Origin: Kistimonas sp964291505
GTDB lineage: Bacteria > Pseudomonadota > Gammaproteobacteria > Pseudomonadales > Endozoicomonadaceae
Direction: 5' to 3'
DNA: 64,000 nt
Assembly (NCBI GenBank): GCA_964291505.2
Contig: OZ220216.1
Span: forward strand, 682,001 to 746,000
Shown: positions 9,841 to 19,010 of the stretch, one piece after another
How the letters are laid out: the number at the start of each line of letters is the position of its first letter
How positions within the stretch are numbered: position 1 is the first letter of the stretch
The notes under the pieces: model-generated
Databases searched by the model: none
What the model saw: only the letters and a program-made list of their open reading frames with translations
Told to the model about the DNA's origin: nothing
Program-made: the position numbers and the translations under genes

Positions 9841-9873
9841 AAAAAGAACCCGGATTTTTCCGGGTTCTTTTTT
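9841..9873 (+). terminator. Rho-independent terminator between GldG-like and corA genes
   Basis: AGAACCCGGA and TCCGGGTTCT form a stem around a short T-rich loop. A run of T follows on the plus strand and a run of A precedes it. It can therefore stop transcription from both converging genes. Confidence 0.9.
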
Positions 9874-9887
9874 GTCTGGAATATTTC

Positions 9888-10847
9888 TTAGAGCCAGCCT
9901 TTCCGTTTAAAGAACAGGTAGGTGCTTAAGCCGCTGGCAATCATGATGCCAATTGCCACCGGATAACCGTACGTCCAGTGCAGCTCCGGCATTAGCTCAA
10001 AGTTCATGCCATAACTGCTGGCAATCAGTGTCGGTGGCATGAAGATGGTGGCGGCGACCGAGAAGATCTTGATGATCTTGTTCTGCTCCAGGTTGATGAA
10101 ACCCATCACCGCATCCAGCAGGAAGTTGATCTTATCGAACAGGAACGCGGTATGCGGCAGCAGTGAGTCAATGTCGCGCAACATATCCATGATTTCCTGC
10201 TGATGAATATCGGACAGTCGAATCCGACGGTTCCGCACCAGGTAACGCAGCGAACGCTGGCTGTCGAGCAAGCTCAGGCGAATTTTACCGTTGATATCTT
10301 CCTGCAGGGTGATGTTCTTCAGAATATCATCACGCTGTCCGTCATTGGTGTCTTCACTCAGTGCCATGTGACCGGTTTCTTCGAGAGTCTCGTAGACTTC
10401 TTCCAGCAGGTCGGCGAGGTAATCAACCTTCGCGGTAAACAGGGCATTCAGCACCACCATGGGCGAATCAATCTCGATCTGGTTGCGCTTGAAGTAATTC
10501 CGCACCAATCGAAACAGGCCCACATCCTCATCACGCAGGGTGATCAGCATATGCGGGCGCAGGTTGAATGACACACTGATAGTCCGCAGTTCTTTACCGG
10601 AACGGTGGGGAAAGAAACTGTGGATATGGGTGCCGTCCTTGTCCTGGTAGAAACGGGAGGAGGCCTCGATCTCGTTCAGGTCTTCCCGGTCCGGTACTTC
10701 TTCCACACAATACGTATGCAGCCACTCCCGCTCCTGATCGGTAGGTTCTACCAGGTCCAGCCAGACTGTATCACCGGGCAGTTCATCCTGCAGGGTCAGG
10801 TGATCAATCTTCAGCTTGTTATCCAGAAGGCGGTAAGCGGTAATCAT
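9888..10847 (-). CDS. corA: Magnesium/cobalt transporter CorA
   Basis: 319 residues, matching the usual CorA length. There is a large acidic cytoplasmic N-terminal domain with long helices. Two C-terminal membrane helices follow, the first ending in the diagnostic YGMNF motif (GMN selectivity loop) and the next in PVAIGIMIASGLSTYLFF. The protein ends with the basic FKRKGWL tail. It forms a pentameric channel for Mg2+ (and Co2+/Ni2+) in the inner membrane. The gene stands alone, converging on the exporter operon. Confidence 0.93.
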   Translation of the reverse strand: MITAYRLLDNKLKIDHLTLQDELPGDTVWLDLVEPTDQEREWLHTYCVEEVPDREDLNEIEASSRFYQDKDGTHIHSFFPHRSGKELRTISVSFNLRPHMLITLRDEDVGLFRLVRNYFKRNQIEIDSPMVVLNALFTAKVDYLADLLEEVYETLEETGHMALSEDTNDGQRDDILKNITLQEDINGKIRLSLLDSQRSLRYLVRNRRIRLSDIHQQEIMDMLRDIDSLLPHTAFLFDKINFLLDAVMGFINLEQNKIIKIFSVAATIFMPPTLIASSYGMNFELMPELHWTYGYPVAIGIMIASGLSTYLFFKRKGWL

Positions 10848-10954
10848 ACGAATGCCTGCTCCCTTTACGAGTAGTACGAGATTGCGTGAAAAAAGGATCG
10901 AATCTTATCACAGCCAATGAGGCCAGATAACACTCGTCACGACGAAATGACAGG

Positions 10955-10982
10955 AAAAAGGCCGGTCAGGATTGACCGGCCT
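10955..10982 (-). terminator. Terminator of the frd operon
   Basis: GGCCGGTCA and TGACCGGCC (10960-10968, 10973-10981) form a 9-bp stem with a 4-base loop. On the minus strand a T-run follows, just after the frdD stop at 11019. Confidence 0.88.
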
Positions 10983-11018
10983 GATCTTCAGCAGAAGGTC
11001 AGCTAATGGTAATTGGTA

Positions 11019-11372
11019 TCAGACCAGCACCACCATGGTGACCGTCGCGATAGAAAACACCAGGGCGCTGCCATAGAACAGGATTTTCACGGCAATGCCG
11101 GGGTGAAAACCAAAGTCATGCAGGCTGTGGTAGATGCGGTGCACGCAGTGCCACAGGCTCAGGATAATTACACCGGCCAGCGCCAGTCGCCCGATCCAGG
11201 AACCGGCAAAGGCCATCATCCGGTCATAAGAGAGTGCTTCTGCGGGAATAATTCCCAGTGGTACGCAGAGCCCGACGATCAGCACCAGCACCGGTGTGGC
11301 CATGGCGGTCACGATGCCGCCGGCGCCAAACAGGCTCCAGAACAAGGGTTCAAAATGCCGTTTACCGTTCAT
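11019..11372 (-). CDS. frdD: Fumarate reductase subunit D (membrane anchor)
   Basis: 117 residues with three hydrophobic helices, close to the known FrdD length. The conserved opening KRHFEPLFWSLFGAGG identifies it. The start at 11372 lies one base after the frdC stop; longer in-frame starts would overlap frdC. With FrdC it anchors the catalytic FrdAB dimer in the membrane and takes electrons from menaquinol. Confidence 0.92.
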   Translation of the reverse strand: MNGKRHFEPLFWSLFGAGGIVTAMATPVLVLIVGLCVPLGIIPAEALSYDRMMAFAGSWIGRLALAGVIILSLWHCVHRIYHSLHDFGFHPGIAVKILFYGSALVFSIATVTMVVLV

Positions 11373-11373
11373 C

Positions 11374-11766
11374 TCATACCCCCCAGAGTGTTGCAACCAG
11401 CACGATGGCGGAGAATCCGACCATGGCGCCGATGTGGGCGTTGGTAATCAGTTTGGCGGGCACAAAGGATGTGCCGATCTGAATTCGCATGACCTGTGGC
11501 ACCGCACGGAACCAGGTCAGCGAATGATAGAGTGCTAGTGCCAGCGTGACAGCGCTGAACAGGATCATCAGCGGATGGGCCTGCAGTGCCAGCCATTGTG
11601 ACCAGGTCTCGGGACCTTGGATCAATTTGCCCAGTCCGATCAGCAGGTTCAGTGTCCACAACCCGATAAAGACACTGCTCATTTCCCGGATCATGTAGTT
11701 GCGGTAACTGGTTTGCTTCAGGTACCAGGTTTTGGACATGACGGGTTTGTAGGGACGTCGGCTCAT
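11374..11766 (-). CDS. frdC: Fumarate reductase subunit C (membrane anchor)
   Basis: 130 residues with three membrane helices. The N-terminal RRPYKPVMSKTWYLKQTSYRN block is diagnostic of FrdC. The frame is open further upstream, but the ATG at 11766 overlaps the frdB stop in an ATGA arrangement, the natural coupled start. It is part of the quinol-binding membrane anchor. Confidence 0.93.
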   Translation of the reverse strand: MSRRPYKPVMSKTWYLKQTSYRNYMIREMSSVFIGLWTLNLLIGLGKLIQGPETWSQWLALQAHPLMILFSAVTLALALYHSLTWFRAVPQVMRIQIGTSFVPAKLITNAHIGAMVGFSAIVLVATLWGV

Positions 11767-12515
11767 GACTTGGCTCCCTTGCGAGGCATCAGGAATGAGA
11801 GGGCCCAGTCCTGGGCGCCCATCGCTTTTTCCTGCTGGATGGCGCCGGCCGGGTCGACGGATTTCGGGCAAACCTCGGAGCAGACACCAACAAACGTACA
11901 GCTCCAGACGCCGTTCTTGTCCTGCAGGACTTCTGTGCGCATGGCCTGACCATCATCCCGGCTGTCCAGGTTATAGCGATGACCCAGGGCTATGACGGCA
12001 GGGCCGGTAAACAGCGGGTTCAGACCAAACTGCGGGCAGGCGGAATAGCACAGCATGCAGTTGATGCACATGGAGAACTGCTTGTAACGGGCCAGTTCAG
12101 CGGGCGTCTGCTTGTAGGCGCCTTCGGAAACCGGTTTTTCTGCCGCGTTAATGATGTAGGGTTTAACGGCTTCCAGTTTCTCAATGAAATCAGCCGCATC
12201 GACGATGAGATCTCGCTCAATCGGGAAATTCGCCAGCGGTTCTACCCGTACGGTGCCCGGGTAGTAATCCCGAAGGAATGTTTCACAACCCAGCTTCGGT
12301 GTGCCGTTGATCACCATGCCGCAGCTGCCGCACACCGCCATCCGGCAGGACCAGCGATAGGCCAGCGTGGCGTCCAGCTCATCCTTGATATGGCCGAGAG
12401 CGTCGAGCAACGACCAGTCATCCCGGTAAGGAATCTCAAAGGTGCCGAAGTTGGGTTCGTTATCGGTTTCCGGATTGTATCGGAGTACCTCAAGGGTAAT
12501 GGTTTGTCCGGTCAT
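11763..12515 (-). CDS. frdB: Fumarate reductase iron-sulfur subunit
   Basis: 250 residues. The N-terminal plant-type ferredoxin domain has the [2Fe-2S] ligands in CRMAVCGSCGMVIN and a later GCETF. The C-terminal dicluster domain has CINCMLCYSACP and CTFVGVCSEVCPK, for the [4Fe-4S] and [3Fe-4S] centres. It starts inside the end of frdA (ATGA overlap) and ends inside the start of frdC. It passes electrons from the membrane anchors to FrdA. Confidence 0.95.
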   Translation of the reverse strand: MTGQTITLEVLRYNPETDNEPNFGTFEIPYRDDWSLLDALGHIKDELDATLAYRWSCRMAVCGSCGMVINGTPKLGCETFLRDYYPGTVRVEPLANFPIERDLIVDAADFIEKLEAVKPYIINAAEKPVSEGAYKQTPAELARYKQFSMCINCMLCYSACPQFGLNPLFTGPAVIALGHRYNLDSRDDGQAMRTEVLQDKNGVWSCTFVGVCSEVCPKSVDPAGAIQQEKAMGAQDWALSFLMPRKGAKS

Positions 12516-14290
12516 GGGGTCTTCTCCGCACGGGGCTGCTCGGCGGCGGCGCCGTAGAGGCGTTCTTCCGGCTGGTATCGGGTAATGTTGACGTTTTCGT
12601 AGTCGATGTGTGGGGCACCATCACCATTGCTGGTGGCCAGTGTGTGTTTCAGGAATGCCTGGTCATCGCGCTTTTCATAACCATCAAGGCGCTGATGGGC
12701 TCCACGGGATTCTTTGCGCAGCAACGCTGAAAGCGCAATCGTGTGAGCAATTTCCAGAGATGACTTGAGTTCAAGCGCCATCAGAAGCTCAGTGTTAAAG
12801 GCGTGGCTCTGATCTTCCATGGTGATACGGCTGAAGCGGTCACGCAGTGCAGCAATGGTGTCGACTCCCTGCTGCATCTCGTCACCGAGTCGGTAGATGC
12901 CAAAGTTGTCTTCCATGGTTTTCACCATCTCCTGGCGAATATGGGAGACTTTTTCCGTGCCCTTGGCATTTCGCAGGTTGTCGATAGCTGCAATATGTTT
13001 GCGGCCTTGCTCTTGGAGGCTGCTTTCTGCACTGAAGTCGGCCTGGGCGGCAAACTCTGCTGCTTTTTCACCGGCGACCTTGCCAAAGACCACGAGCTCC
13101 GCCAGGGAGTTGGAGCCCAGTCGGTTGGCGCCATGCATACCCACGCTGGAACATTCACCGACAGCATAAAGGCCGGGCAGTGCGCAGGCGGTCATGTCAG
13201 TGCGGATACCGCCCATGGTGTAGTGCACCGCAGGACGTACCGGAACCGGTTCATGCACAGCGTCCACGCCCAGGTAGTTCTTGGCCAGGGAGCAGATCAG
13301 CGGTAGACGTTCCTTGAGTTTCTTTTCGCCCAGGTGGCGAAGATCCAGGTGAACGGCATCGCCCAGCGGGGTCTTGATGGTGCGACCCTTGCGCTGCTCA
13401 TGCCAGAAGGCTTGGCTCAGCTTATCGCGTGGACCCAGCTCCATAGTTTTGTTCTGGGGTTCTCCAATCGGCGTTTCCGGTCCGAGACCATAATCCTGCA
13501 GGTAGCGGTATCCGTCCTTGTTCAGCAGAATCCCGCCTTCTCCTCGACAGCCTTCGGTCATCAGGATGCCGGAGCCGGGCAGACCGGTAGGGTGGTACTG
13601 AACGAATTCCATGTCACGTAGCGGTACACCGGCCCGGTAAGCCATGGCCATGCCATCACCGGTGACAATCGCGCCGTTGGTATTGAAACGGAATACGCGT
13701 CCGGCACCGCCTGTTGCGAGAATGACTGACTTGGCCAGGAACAGCTTGGGTTCACCGGTTTTGACTTCAATGGCAACCAGCCCCTGGCAGCGGCCGTCCT
13801 CAACGATCAGATCCGTGGCGAAATATTCATCAAATCGCTGGATAGAAGGGTACTTCGTGGAAGTCTGGAACAGCGTATGGAGCATGTGGAAGCCGGTCTT
13901 GTCCGCGGCAAACCAGGTACGCTCGATTTTCATGCCGCCAAACCGGCGGACATTCACGGAACCGTCGTCTTTTCGGGACCACGGGCAGCCCCAGTGTTCC
14001 AGGCGAACCATCTCGTCCGTGGCATTGGCTACAAAGTAGTCGACCACATCCTGGTCGCATAACCAGTCGCCGCCGGAGACGGTATCGTTGAAATGATGTT
14101 CCAGGGAGTCATGGGCCTGTACGACACCGGCGGATCCACCTTCCGCCGCAACCGTATGGCTGCGCATGGGGTACACCTTGGAGATAAGGGCGATCTTGAG
14201 TGCCGGGTTGCTCTCGGCCACGGCAATGGCTGAGCGCAGTCCGGCGCCGCCTGCGCCAACAATGGCAACGTCGGTCTTGATGACCTCCAT
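12512..14290 (-). CDS. frdA: Fumarate reductase flavoprotein subunit
   Basis: 592 residues. The FAD-binding GAGGAGLRSA motif is near residue 11. SHTVAAEGGSAG contains the His that covalently binds FAD. The active-site Arg region is RLGSNSLAELVVFG, and HYTMGGIRTD is also conserved. It reduces fumarate to succinate at the cytoplasmic face during anaerobic respiration. It is first of the four-gene operon frdABCD, whose members overlap or nearly touch. Succinate dehydrogenase SdhA is the alternative, but the FrdC/FrdD-type anchors make fumarate reductase clear. Confidence 0.95.
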   Translation of the reverse strand: MEVIKTDVAIVGAGGAGLRSAIAVAESNPALKIALISKVYPMRSHTVAAEGGSAGVVQAHDSLEHHFNDTVSGGDWLCDQDVVDYFVANATDEMVRLEHWGCPWSRKDDGSVNVRRFGGMKIERTWFAADKTGFHMLHTLFQTSTKYPSIQRFDEYFATDLIVEDGRCQGLVAIEVKTGEPKLFLAKSVILATGGAGRVFRFNTNGAIVTGDGMAMAYRAGVPLRDMEFVQYHPTGLPGSGILMTEGCRGEGGILLNKDGYRYLQDYGLGPETPIGEPQNKTMELGPRDKLSQAFWHEQRKGRTIKTPLGDAVHLDLRHLGEKKLKERLPLICSLAKNYLGVDAVHEPVPVRPAVHYTMGGIRTDMTACALPGLYAVGECSSVGMHGANRLGSNSLAELVVFGKVAGEKAAEFAAQADFSAESSLQEQGRKHIAAIDNLRNAKGTEKVSHIRQEMVKTMEDNFGIYRLGDEMQQGVDTIAALRDRFSRITMEDQSHAFNTELLMALELKSSLEIAHTIALSALLRKESRGAHQRLDGYEKRDDQAFLKHTLATSNGDGAPHIDYENVNITRYQPEERLYGAAAEQPRAEKTP

Positions 14291-14406
14291 AGTAACGCCA
14301 ACCTGTCTCTTCTATGGCCTGTCGTGCTGCGAAGCAGTCGTCAGACCTTTGTTAATGGAAATGGGGAAAAAACCCCAAAGGCTATCAGGTAATGCAGTAA
14401 CGGATG

Positions 14407-14420
14407 TTGATATAGCGCAA
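14407..14420 (-). promoter_or_regulatory. Possible FNR site upstream of frdA
   Basis: The plus strand reads TTGATATAGCGCAA. One half matches the FNR half-site TTGAT exactly and the other matches 3 of 5 positions with correct spacing. It lies about 117 bases before the frdA start, where anaerobic activation by FNR would make sense. No convincing -10 was seen at the matching distance, so this is tentative. Confidence 0.35.
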
Positions 14421-14501
14421 GGATGGTTGGGTGTATAGCCGAAGAGAAACGTGCGCGGATTATGGGAATCAAGAAGCCGTCTGGCTTTTAACCACTACGG
14501 C

Positions 14502-15242
14502 TTAGGTGGGTGGGGTTTCTCCGATGATGATCGGCTCTCCCAGGAATCGTGGTTCAGTGTTGAGCAGCCGGGCTTCCAGAACGGCCAGAAAACGGGCCAG
14601 GGTTTCCCTTATCCGGCTGCTGTAGTCTGACGTCGGGAATTTCCCGTGGGCGTTGTAGGCAATGGCGTTAATCCCCTGTTCTCGCGCAATGAAAATCGCC
14701 CGCTCATTCTGGTATGACTGGGAAATAATGGTAAATGGCTCCAATCCAAAGACTTTATGTGCACGTACGATCGAATCCAGTGTTCTGAAACCCGCATAAT
14801 CCCGGTAGATGCGGTCAGCCGGTACGCCCATGGCGATCAGGTCTGCCCGCATGCGGGTGGGTTCATCGTAGTAGCGGGTGGCGTTGTCCCCACTCACAAG
14901 GATGTAGCGTATTTTTCCCGCGTTCAGCAGTTCGGTGACCGCCTCCAGGCGACGGAGATAATGGCCATTGGGCAGGCCGTCGCGGGTATAGCGGCTGGTG
15001 CCGAGTACGACGCCGACCTCATTGACAGGCAATCGATGAATATCACTGTAGAGATAACCGGATGCACGGTCTGACACCAGCCGGTCACAGGCATGAAGAA
15101 GGACACCTGCAATAACACTCAGCAGTACCGCGACTGCAAAGAGCATGATTGGCCATGTCCTTTTCCCGTTACCTGCCATCTTGGCTCGTGATCCTTGCCC
15201 TATCAGGGACTGCGAGGCGTTTATGGTATTTACTGCTTCCAT
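14502..15242 (-). CDS. sanA: SanA-type membrane protein (DUF218/YdcF family)
   Basis: 246 residues. One N-terminal membrane helix (IMLFAVAVLLSVIAGVLLHA) is followed by a DUF218 domain. The SanA-specific stretches are VGVVLGTSRYTRDGLPN, LVSGDNATRYYDEPTRMR and YAGFRTLDSIVRAHKVF. E. coli SanA affects envelope barrier function at high temperature; the biochemical role is uncertain. AGG lies 8 bases before the ATG chosen. An internal Met at residue 22, just before the membrane helix, is an alternative start. Confidence 0.85.
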   Translation of the reverse strand: MEAVNTINASQSLIGQGSRAKMAGNGKRTWPIMLFAVAVLLSVIAGVLLHACDRLVSDRASGYLYSDIHRLPVNEVGVVLGTSRYTRDGLPNGHYLRRLEAVTELLNAGKIRYILVSGDNATRYYDEPTRMRADLIAMGVPADRIYRDYAGFRTLDSIVRAHKVFGLEPFTIISQSYQNERAIFIAREQGINAIAYNAHGKFPTSDYSSRIRETLARFLAVLEARLLNTEPRFLGEPIIIGETPPT

Positions 15243-15313
15243 GGAGTTAGCCTACTTTAAGCGGTCAGTGTGCGTAAAGCCTGAATCCTGAGCCTGTGGC
15301 GACTTTTTAGGGA

Positions 15314-16240
15314 TCAGTGATCGGGCCTTGCGATCAACAGTGAGCTTTTGACACTGGTAGCAACATTTTCGGCCGTATTGCCGATCATGAATTTTTCCAG
15401 ACCACGGCGGGCATGGGTGCCCATGATCATTAAATCGACACCCAGTTCTTCATCCAACCGGCAGATCTCCTCCGATGCACGTCCCCGGATCAGGTGAGCC
15501 GTGACATTCTCGCCGTGCTTCAGACCGGCGCCTGACAGCAGATGCTGGAATCGCTTCATATGGTCTTCCTTCAGAACATTTTCCAGCTTGGTATGAAGAT
15601 TGGGGGGCGCATGGTGTCGGGCACGGGTCATGTAATCTTCGCCAATCAGGCGCCAGGTATGCACCGCATGGAGCTGGGCCTGCTGGAGTTCGGCCAATTG
15701 CCGGCCCAGTTCCAGTAAACGGATGTTCAGCGCTTCGTTATCCGGATCGGTATCCACGGCGACCAGCAGGGTTTTCAACGTTACAGGATGATCTGGCTGC
15801 TCCTCTGCCAGCAGCAGCACAGGGGCGACGGAAAGACGCAGGACATTGAGGTCGTTGCCGGATAAACGACGTTGTCCGAGAAAATGGTGGTATTCCGCAG
15901 ATTTTACGACCAGGTCAACCTTACGATGCTGAATTTCACGGATAAGGCAGTCGACAGGGTTTCCCCAAACCAGGTCAGCTGTTGCGTGCAGGCCGGCTTC
16001 TTCGGCCTGTGCCAAGCAGGCATCGAGCACGACCTGGCATTCCTGCGCACGGCTTTTTTTCAACAGGCAGGTATCAAAGGGGATGGGGCCGACCAGCTGG
16101 GGGATGTTTTCTTCAAACACCATAAAGGTCAAATGTGCGTTGCAGGTTTTGGCCAGTTGCAGCGACAGACTCAGCTGGCGTGGGTCACAGACGGCTTCGG
16201 CACGAATAATGGGCACCAGTATTTCTGATATCTGCTGCAT
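15314..16240 (-). CDS. Tandem-domain universal stress protein (UspE-like)
   Basis: 308 residues with two Usp domains in tandem. The second has the ATP-binding type motif MGTHARRGLEKFMIGNTAENV near its end; the first has a more divergent loop (KSAEYHHFLGQRRLSG). Length and architecture match UspE. The frame runs upstream to 16300, but the ATG at 16240 has GGGAG ten bases before it and begins MQQISEILVPI as family members do. It is a cytoplasmic stress or energy-limitation protein. Confidence 0.82.
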   Translation of the reverse strand: MQQISEILVPIIRAEAVCDPRQLSLSLQLAKTCNAHLTFMVFEENIPQLVGPIPFDTCLLKKSRAQECQVVLDACLAQAEEAGLHATADLVWGNPVDCLIREIQHRKVDLVVKSAEYHHFLGQRRLSGNDLNVLRLSVAPVLLLAEEQPDHPVTLKTLLVAVDTDPDNEALNIRLLELGRQLAELQQAQLHAVHTWRLIGEDYMTRARHHAPPNLHTKLENVLKEDHMKRFQHLLSGAGLKHGENVTAHLIRGRASEEICRLDEELGVDLMIMGTHARRGLEKFMIGNTAENVATSVKSSLLIARPDH

Positions 16241-16376
16241 GGCAATATTTCTCCCACGATGACGGATTGGGGTAGCAATACGTTTTTTGGGGATAAACAT
16301 AGACCAGTGTGCCGCTGCCGGCCGTAAGATTCAGACCAGCAGCAGAAGCGGGACTACATCCGGTCACTGGCGATGG

Positions 16377-17612
16377 TTAATTATCTTCAACCTGTAACTG
16401 TTCCAGGATCGGGGAGCCTGCCCCGACGACCTGGTATCGGGTGGTTTGCAGATGGTCGGCAATCCGTTGCAGGGACTGTTCCGGTACCCCCAGCATTTTG
16501 AGTGAGACGGTTTCGCGTCGTTTGGGCTGATCAATATAACGGTGGACGTTATTGAGAATCTGCTGCCAGCTGGAAGCCCGGCTGGCGAGCCCTGCATCTA
16601 TCAGAATATTGTTGTAGTCATCCGGTGCAATAAACAGAACCGGTAACCCCTGCCAGGCGGCCTGGAAACCCGTGGTGGACTTATGGGTGACAACCAGATC
16701 CGCTACTGTTGCCAGTTGTGCGGTGGAAGTGGTGCCATCCCTGACGCTGGCGTTGGTCAGCTGCAAGCCTGCTACGGCATTGCGTTCAAGCTGGCCATCG
16801 GTTTTTGGATGTGGGGCAATCAGCACCTGTAGGTCGGGGCGTTCAGTCATGGCCTGACGGAAAAGCTGCAACCATTGTTCATACTCGTCGCCATAGCCGC
16901 CTGTAAAGAGAATCACCGGGCGCTTTGGATCAAGGGCAAGGCGTTGTTTCTCTTGTGCTTTATTCGTAATCAGGAAAACGATGTCCCATTGTTCCAGGGC
17001 AGGATTACCGCTGATTGATATTTGGCTGTTAGTAAATACAGGGAGTTTTCCGGCATCCGCTGCCTGATAGTGTCCGGGAAGTAGCAGTTCATCGACCCCG
17101 GTGGCCGTTTCCAGCCAGGGGGTCACATATTGCGACTGGCTGATCAGGTCGAAGTTGTCATAAAAGGCCATCGTCGTTGCGCCAGCGGTTTTGAAACGGT
17201 TTGCAAGCTGCGCCTGTATGGCATGGGACATGCCGGTAACCACGATGGCCGGACGAAATTGTGTAGCGATACGTTCGAGCGTTTCTTTATCGAGTTGTTG
17301 TGTTCTGTCGTTGGCCGCGTTTTCTGACAAAGAGCCGAGCGTGTTGAGTCGGACAGCCTCTTTCTGATTAGCAAAGGCAGTATCTGCCTGTCCCATGGTT
17401 AGTACCTGTGCGCTCAGGCTTCGGTGAGCCAGTTCAGGTAAAAGGAGGCTGAATACCTGGCATTCCCCCTGGTCATTGGCAATTAGTAAGATGTCGACGG
17501 TTTCGCCACTGGGTGCATTGTCCGCTGTTGTCTTCTGCGCGAACGAGCTGCAGCCCGTAACCAGTAGAAATGACAGGAATAAGAGAAATGAGACCGGTAA
17601 TCGTGTTTTCAT
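16377..17612 (-). CDS. Putative lipoprotein with GT-B glycosyltransferase/epimerase-like fold
   Basis: 411 residues. A type II signal peptide (SFLLFLSFLLVTGC) places a lipidated Cys at about residue 21. The body looks like two Rossmann-like halves. The C-terminal half has VILFTGGYGDEYEQWLQLF, QVLIAPHPKTDG, DLVVTHKSTTGFQAAWQGLP and PVLFIAP, the pattern of GT-B enzymes such as UDP-GlcNAc 2-epimerase or capsule/teichoic-type transferases. GT-B enzymes are normally cytoplasmic, so an exported lipid-anchored version is unusual and may bind glycans rather than transfer sugar. I do not recognise a named family. Confidence 0.6.
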   Translation of the reverse strand: MKTRLPVSFLLFLSFLLVTGCSSFAQKTTADNAPSGETVDILLIANDQGECQVFSLLLPELAHRSLSAQVLTMGQADTAFANQKEAVRLNTLGSLSENAANDRTQQLDKETLERIATQFRPAIVVTGMSHAIQAQLANRFKTAGATTMAFYDNFDLISQSQYVTPWLETATGVDELLLPGHYQAADAGKLPVFTNSQISISGNPALEQWDIVFLITNKAQEKQRLALDPKRPVILFTGGYGDEYEQWLQLFRQAMTERPDLQVLIAPHPKTDGQLERNAVAGLQLTNASVRDGTTSTAQLATVADLVVTHKSTTGFQAAWQGLPVLFIAPDDYNNILIDAGLASRASSWQQILNNVHRYIDQPKRRETVSLKMLGVPEQSLQRIADHLQTTRYQVVGAGSPILEQLQVEDN

Positions 17613-17700
17613 TGGCCACCCCCTGGCAACAGAATCCTGATTATAGAATCAGACTGTGCCAGAAGGGGATGGTTTCATCAGTTTACGTTAGCAGTGGGTC

Positions 17701-18789
17701 TTATTTACGTACCAGGCAAACACCACATTCCACATGATGGGTATAAGGGAACTGGTCAAACAGGGCGAAGCGTTCGATCCGATGGGTCTGGCTCAGGGTA
17801 TCCAGGTTGGTCTGCAGGGTTTCAGGGTTGCAGGAGATATAAATGATACGTTCGAATCGCTGCACCAGGGCTTCGGTCCCTTTGTCCAGGCCGGCACGGG
17901 GCGGGTCGACCAGCACGGTGGAGAACGCATAGTTATCCAGGTCGATGTCCTGAAGGCGTCGGAAGGGGCGTTCCTTGTTCATTGCCTGGGTGAATTCTTC
18001 GCTGGACATCCGCACGATGTCAGCATTCTCCACGTTATTCAGGGCAAAGTTGTGGTGTGCGGATTTTACTGAAGATTTGGAAATCTCAGTCGCCAGTACA
18101 CGGCGGAATTGTTCAGACAGTACACAGGTGAAATTGGCATTGCCACAGTAAAGTTCCAGCAGGTCGCCAGCACTACCCTGGGCAATATTGGCCGCCCATC
18201 CCAGCATTTTTTCATTAATACCGGCATTTGGCTGGGTGAAGCTGTTTTCTACCTGCTGATAGCGCCATTGTTTGTCATTGACGGTCAGGGTTTCAGTGAC
18301 GTAGTCCTGATCCAGTACCAGCTTCTGTTTGCGGGCGCGACCAATGATATGGATATTGAACTGTTCGCGCAGAGGGCGAACGGCCTCCAGCCACTGTTCA
18401 TCCAGCTTCTTGTGGTAGATCAGGCTGACCAGGGCTTCACCGGTCTGTGTCGTCAGGAATTCGATCTGGAACAGTTTGCGACGCAGGATCTCCTGTTCGC
18501 ACAACGCATCCAGTAAAGGCTGCATCAGACTGTTGATACGCTCCGAGGCGACCGGGAAATCGGTCAGGAAAAACGGTTCGGACTTGTTACCCGGTGCAAA
18601 CATGGCGTAATGGGCCCGGTCATCCTGATGCCAGATGTGAAACTCCGTTCGCATGCGGTAGTGGGACGGAGATGAGCGGAAGACTTCCAGTGCGGGCGGC
18701 GCAAAGGGAGCAAACATCGCCTCGATCCGGTCGGCTTTCTCCCGGAGCAGGTCATCATAGCGTTCAGGTTGTACGGTATCCGTCGACAT
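17701..18789 (-). CDS. trmA: tRNA (uracil-5-)-methyltransferase TrmA
   Basis: 362 residues, the usual TrmA length. The SAM motif LLELYCGNANFTC and the catalytic region YISCNPETLQTNL with its nucleophilic Cys are present. VDPPRAGLD and the N-terminal YRMRTEFHIWHQ block are typical. It makes m5U54 in the T-loop of tRNAs. An in-frame extension to 18879 exists, but the ATG at 18789 gives the family's start (MSTDTVQPERYDDLL). Confidence 0.94.
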   Translation of the reverse strand: MSTDTVQPERYDDLLREKADRIEAMFAPFAPPALEVFRSSPSHYRMRTEFHIWHQDDRAHYAMFAPGNKSEPFFLTDFPVASERINSLMQPLLDALCEQEILRRKLFQIEFLTTQTGEALVSLIYHKKLDEQWLEAVRPLREQFNIHIIGRARKQKLVLDQDYVTETLTVNDKQWRYQQVENSFTQPNAGINEKMLGWAANIAQGSAGDLLELYCGNANFTCVLSEQFRRVLATEISKSSVKSAHHNFALNNVENADIVRMSSEEFTQAMNKERPFRRLQDIDLDNYAFSTVLVDPPRAGLDKGTEALVQRFERIIYISCNPETLQTNLDTLSQTHRIERFALFDQFPYTHHVECGVCLVRK

Positions 18790-18973
18790 CGGGCCTCGCC
18801 TGGAATATGGAACAGGGGGGTAAAACGTATAGGGCGGGCATGATACCTGAGCAGGCCATAAAGAAAAGTCGGAGATCACCGGATGAGGGTGCGGTTAGCC
18901 TGTTGAAATGGGAAGGTAAAGGGCAGAGGTGGGGTTAGGTGTCAAGGCAGGTAACGCAATCATTCGCAGAGAA

Positions 18974-19004
18974 GAAGCGCCATCCTGTTGATGGATGGCG
19001 CTTC
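18974..19004 (-). terminator. Terminator hairpin after the purine permease gene
   Basis: GAAGCGCCATCC and GGATGGCGCTTC pair perfectly over 12 bp around a 7-base loop, ending 7 bases past the permease stop. The following minus-strand sequence is pyrimidine-rich rather than a pure T-run. Confidence 0.7.
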
Positions 19005-19010
19005 GCCTGA

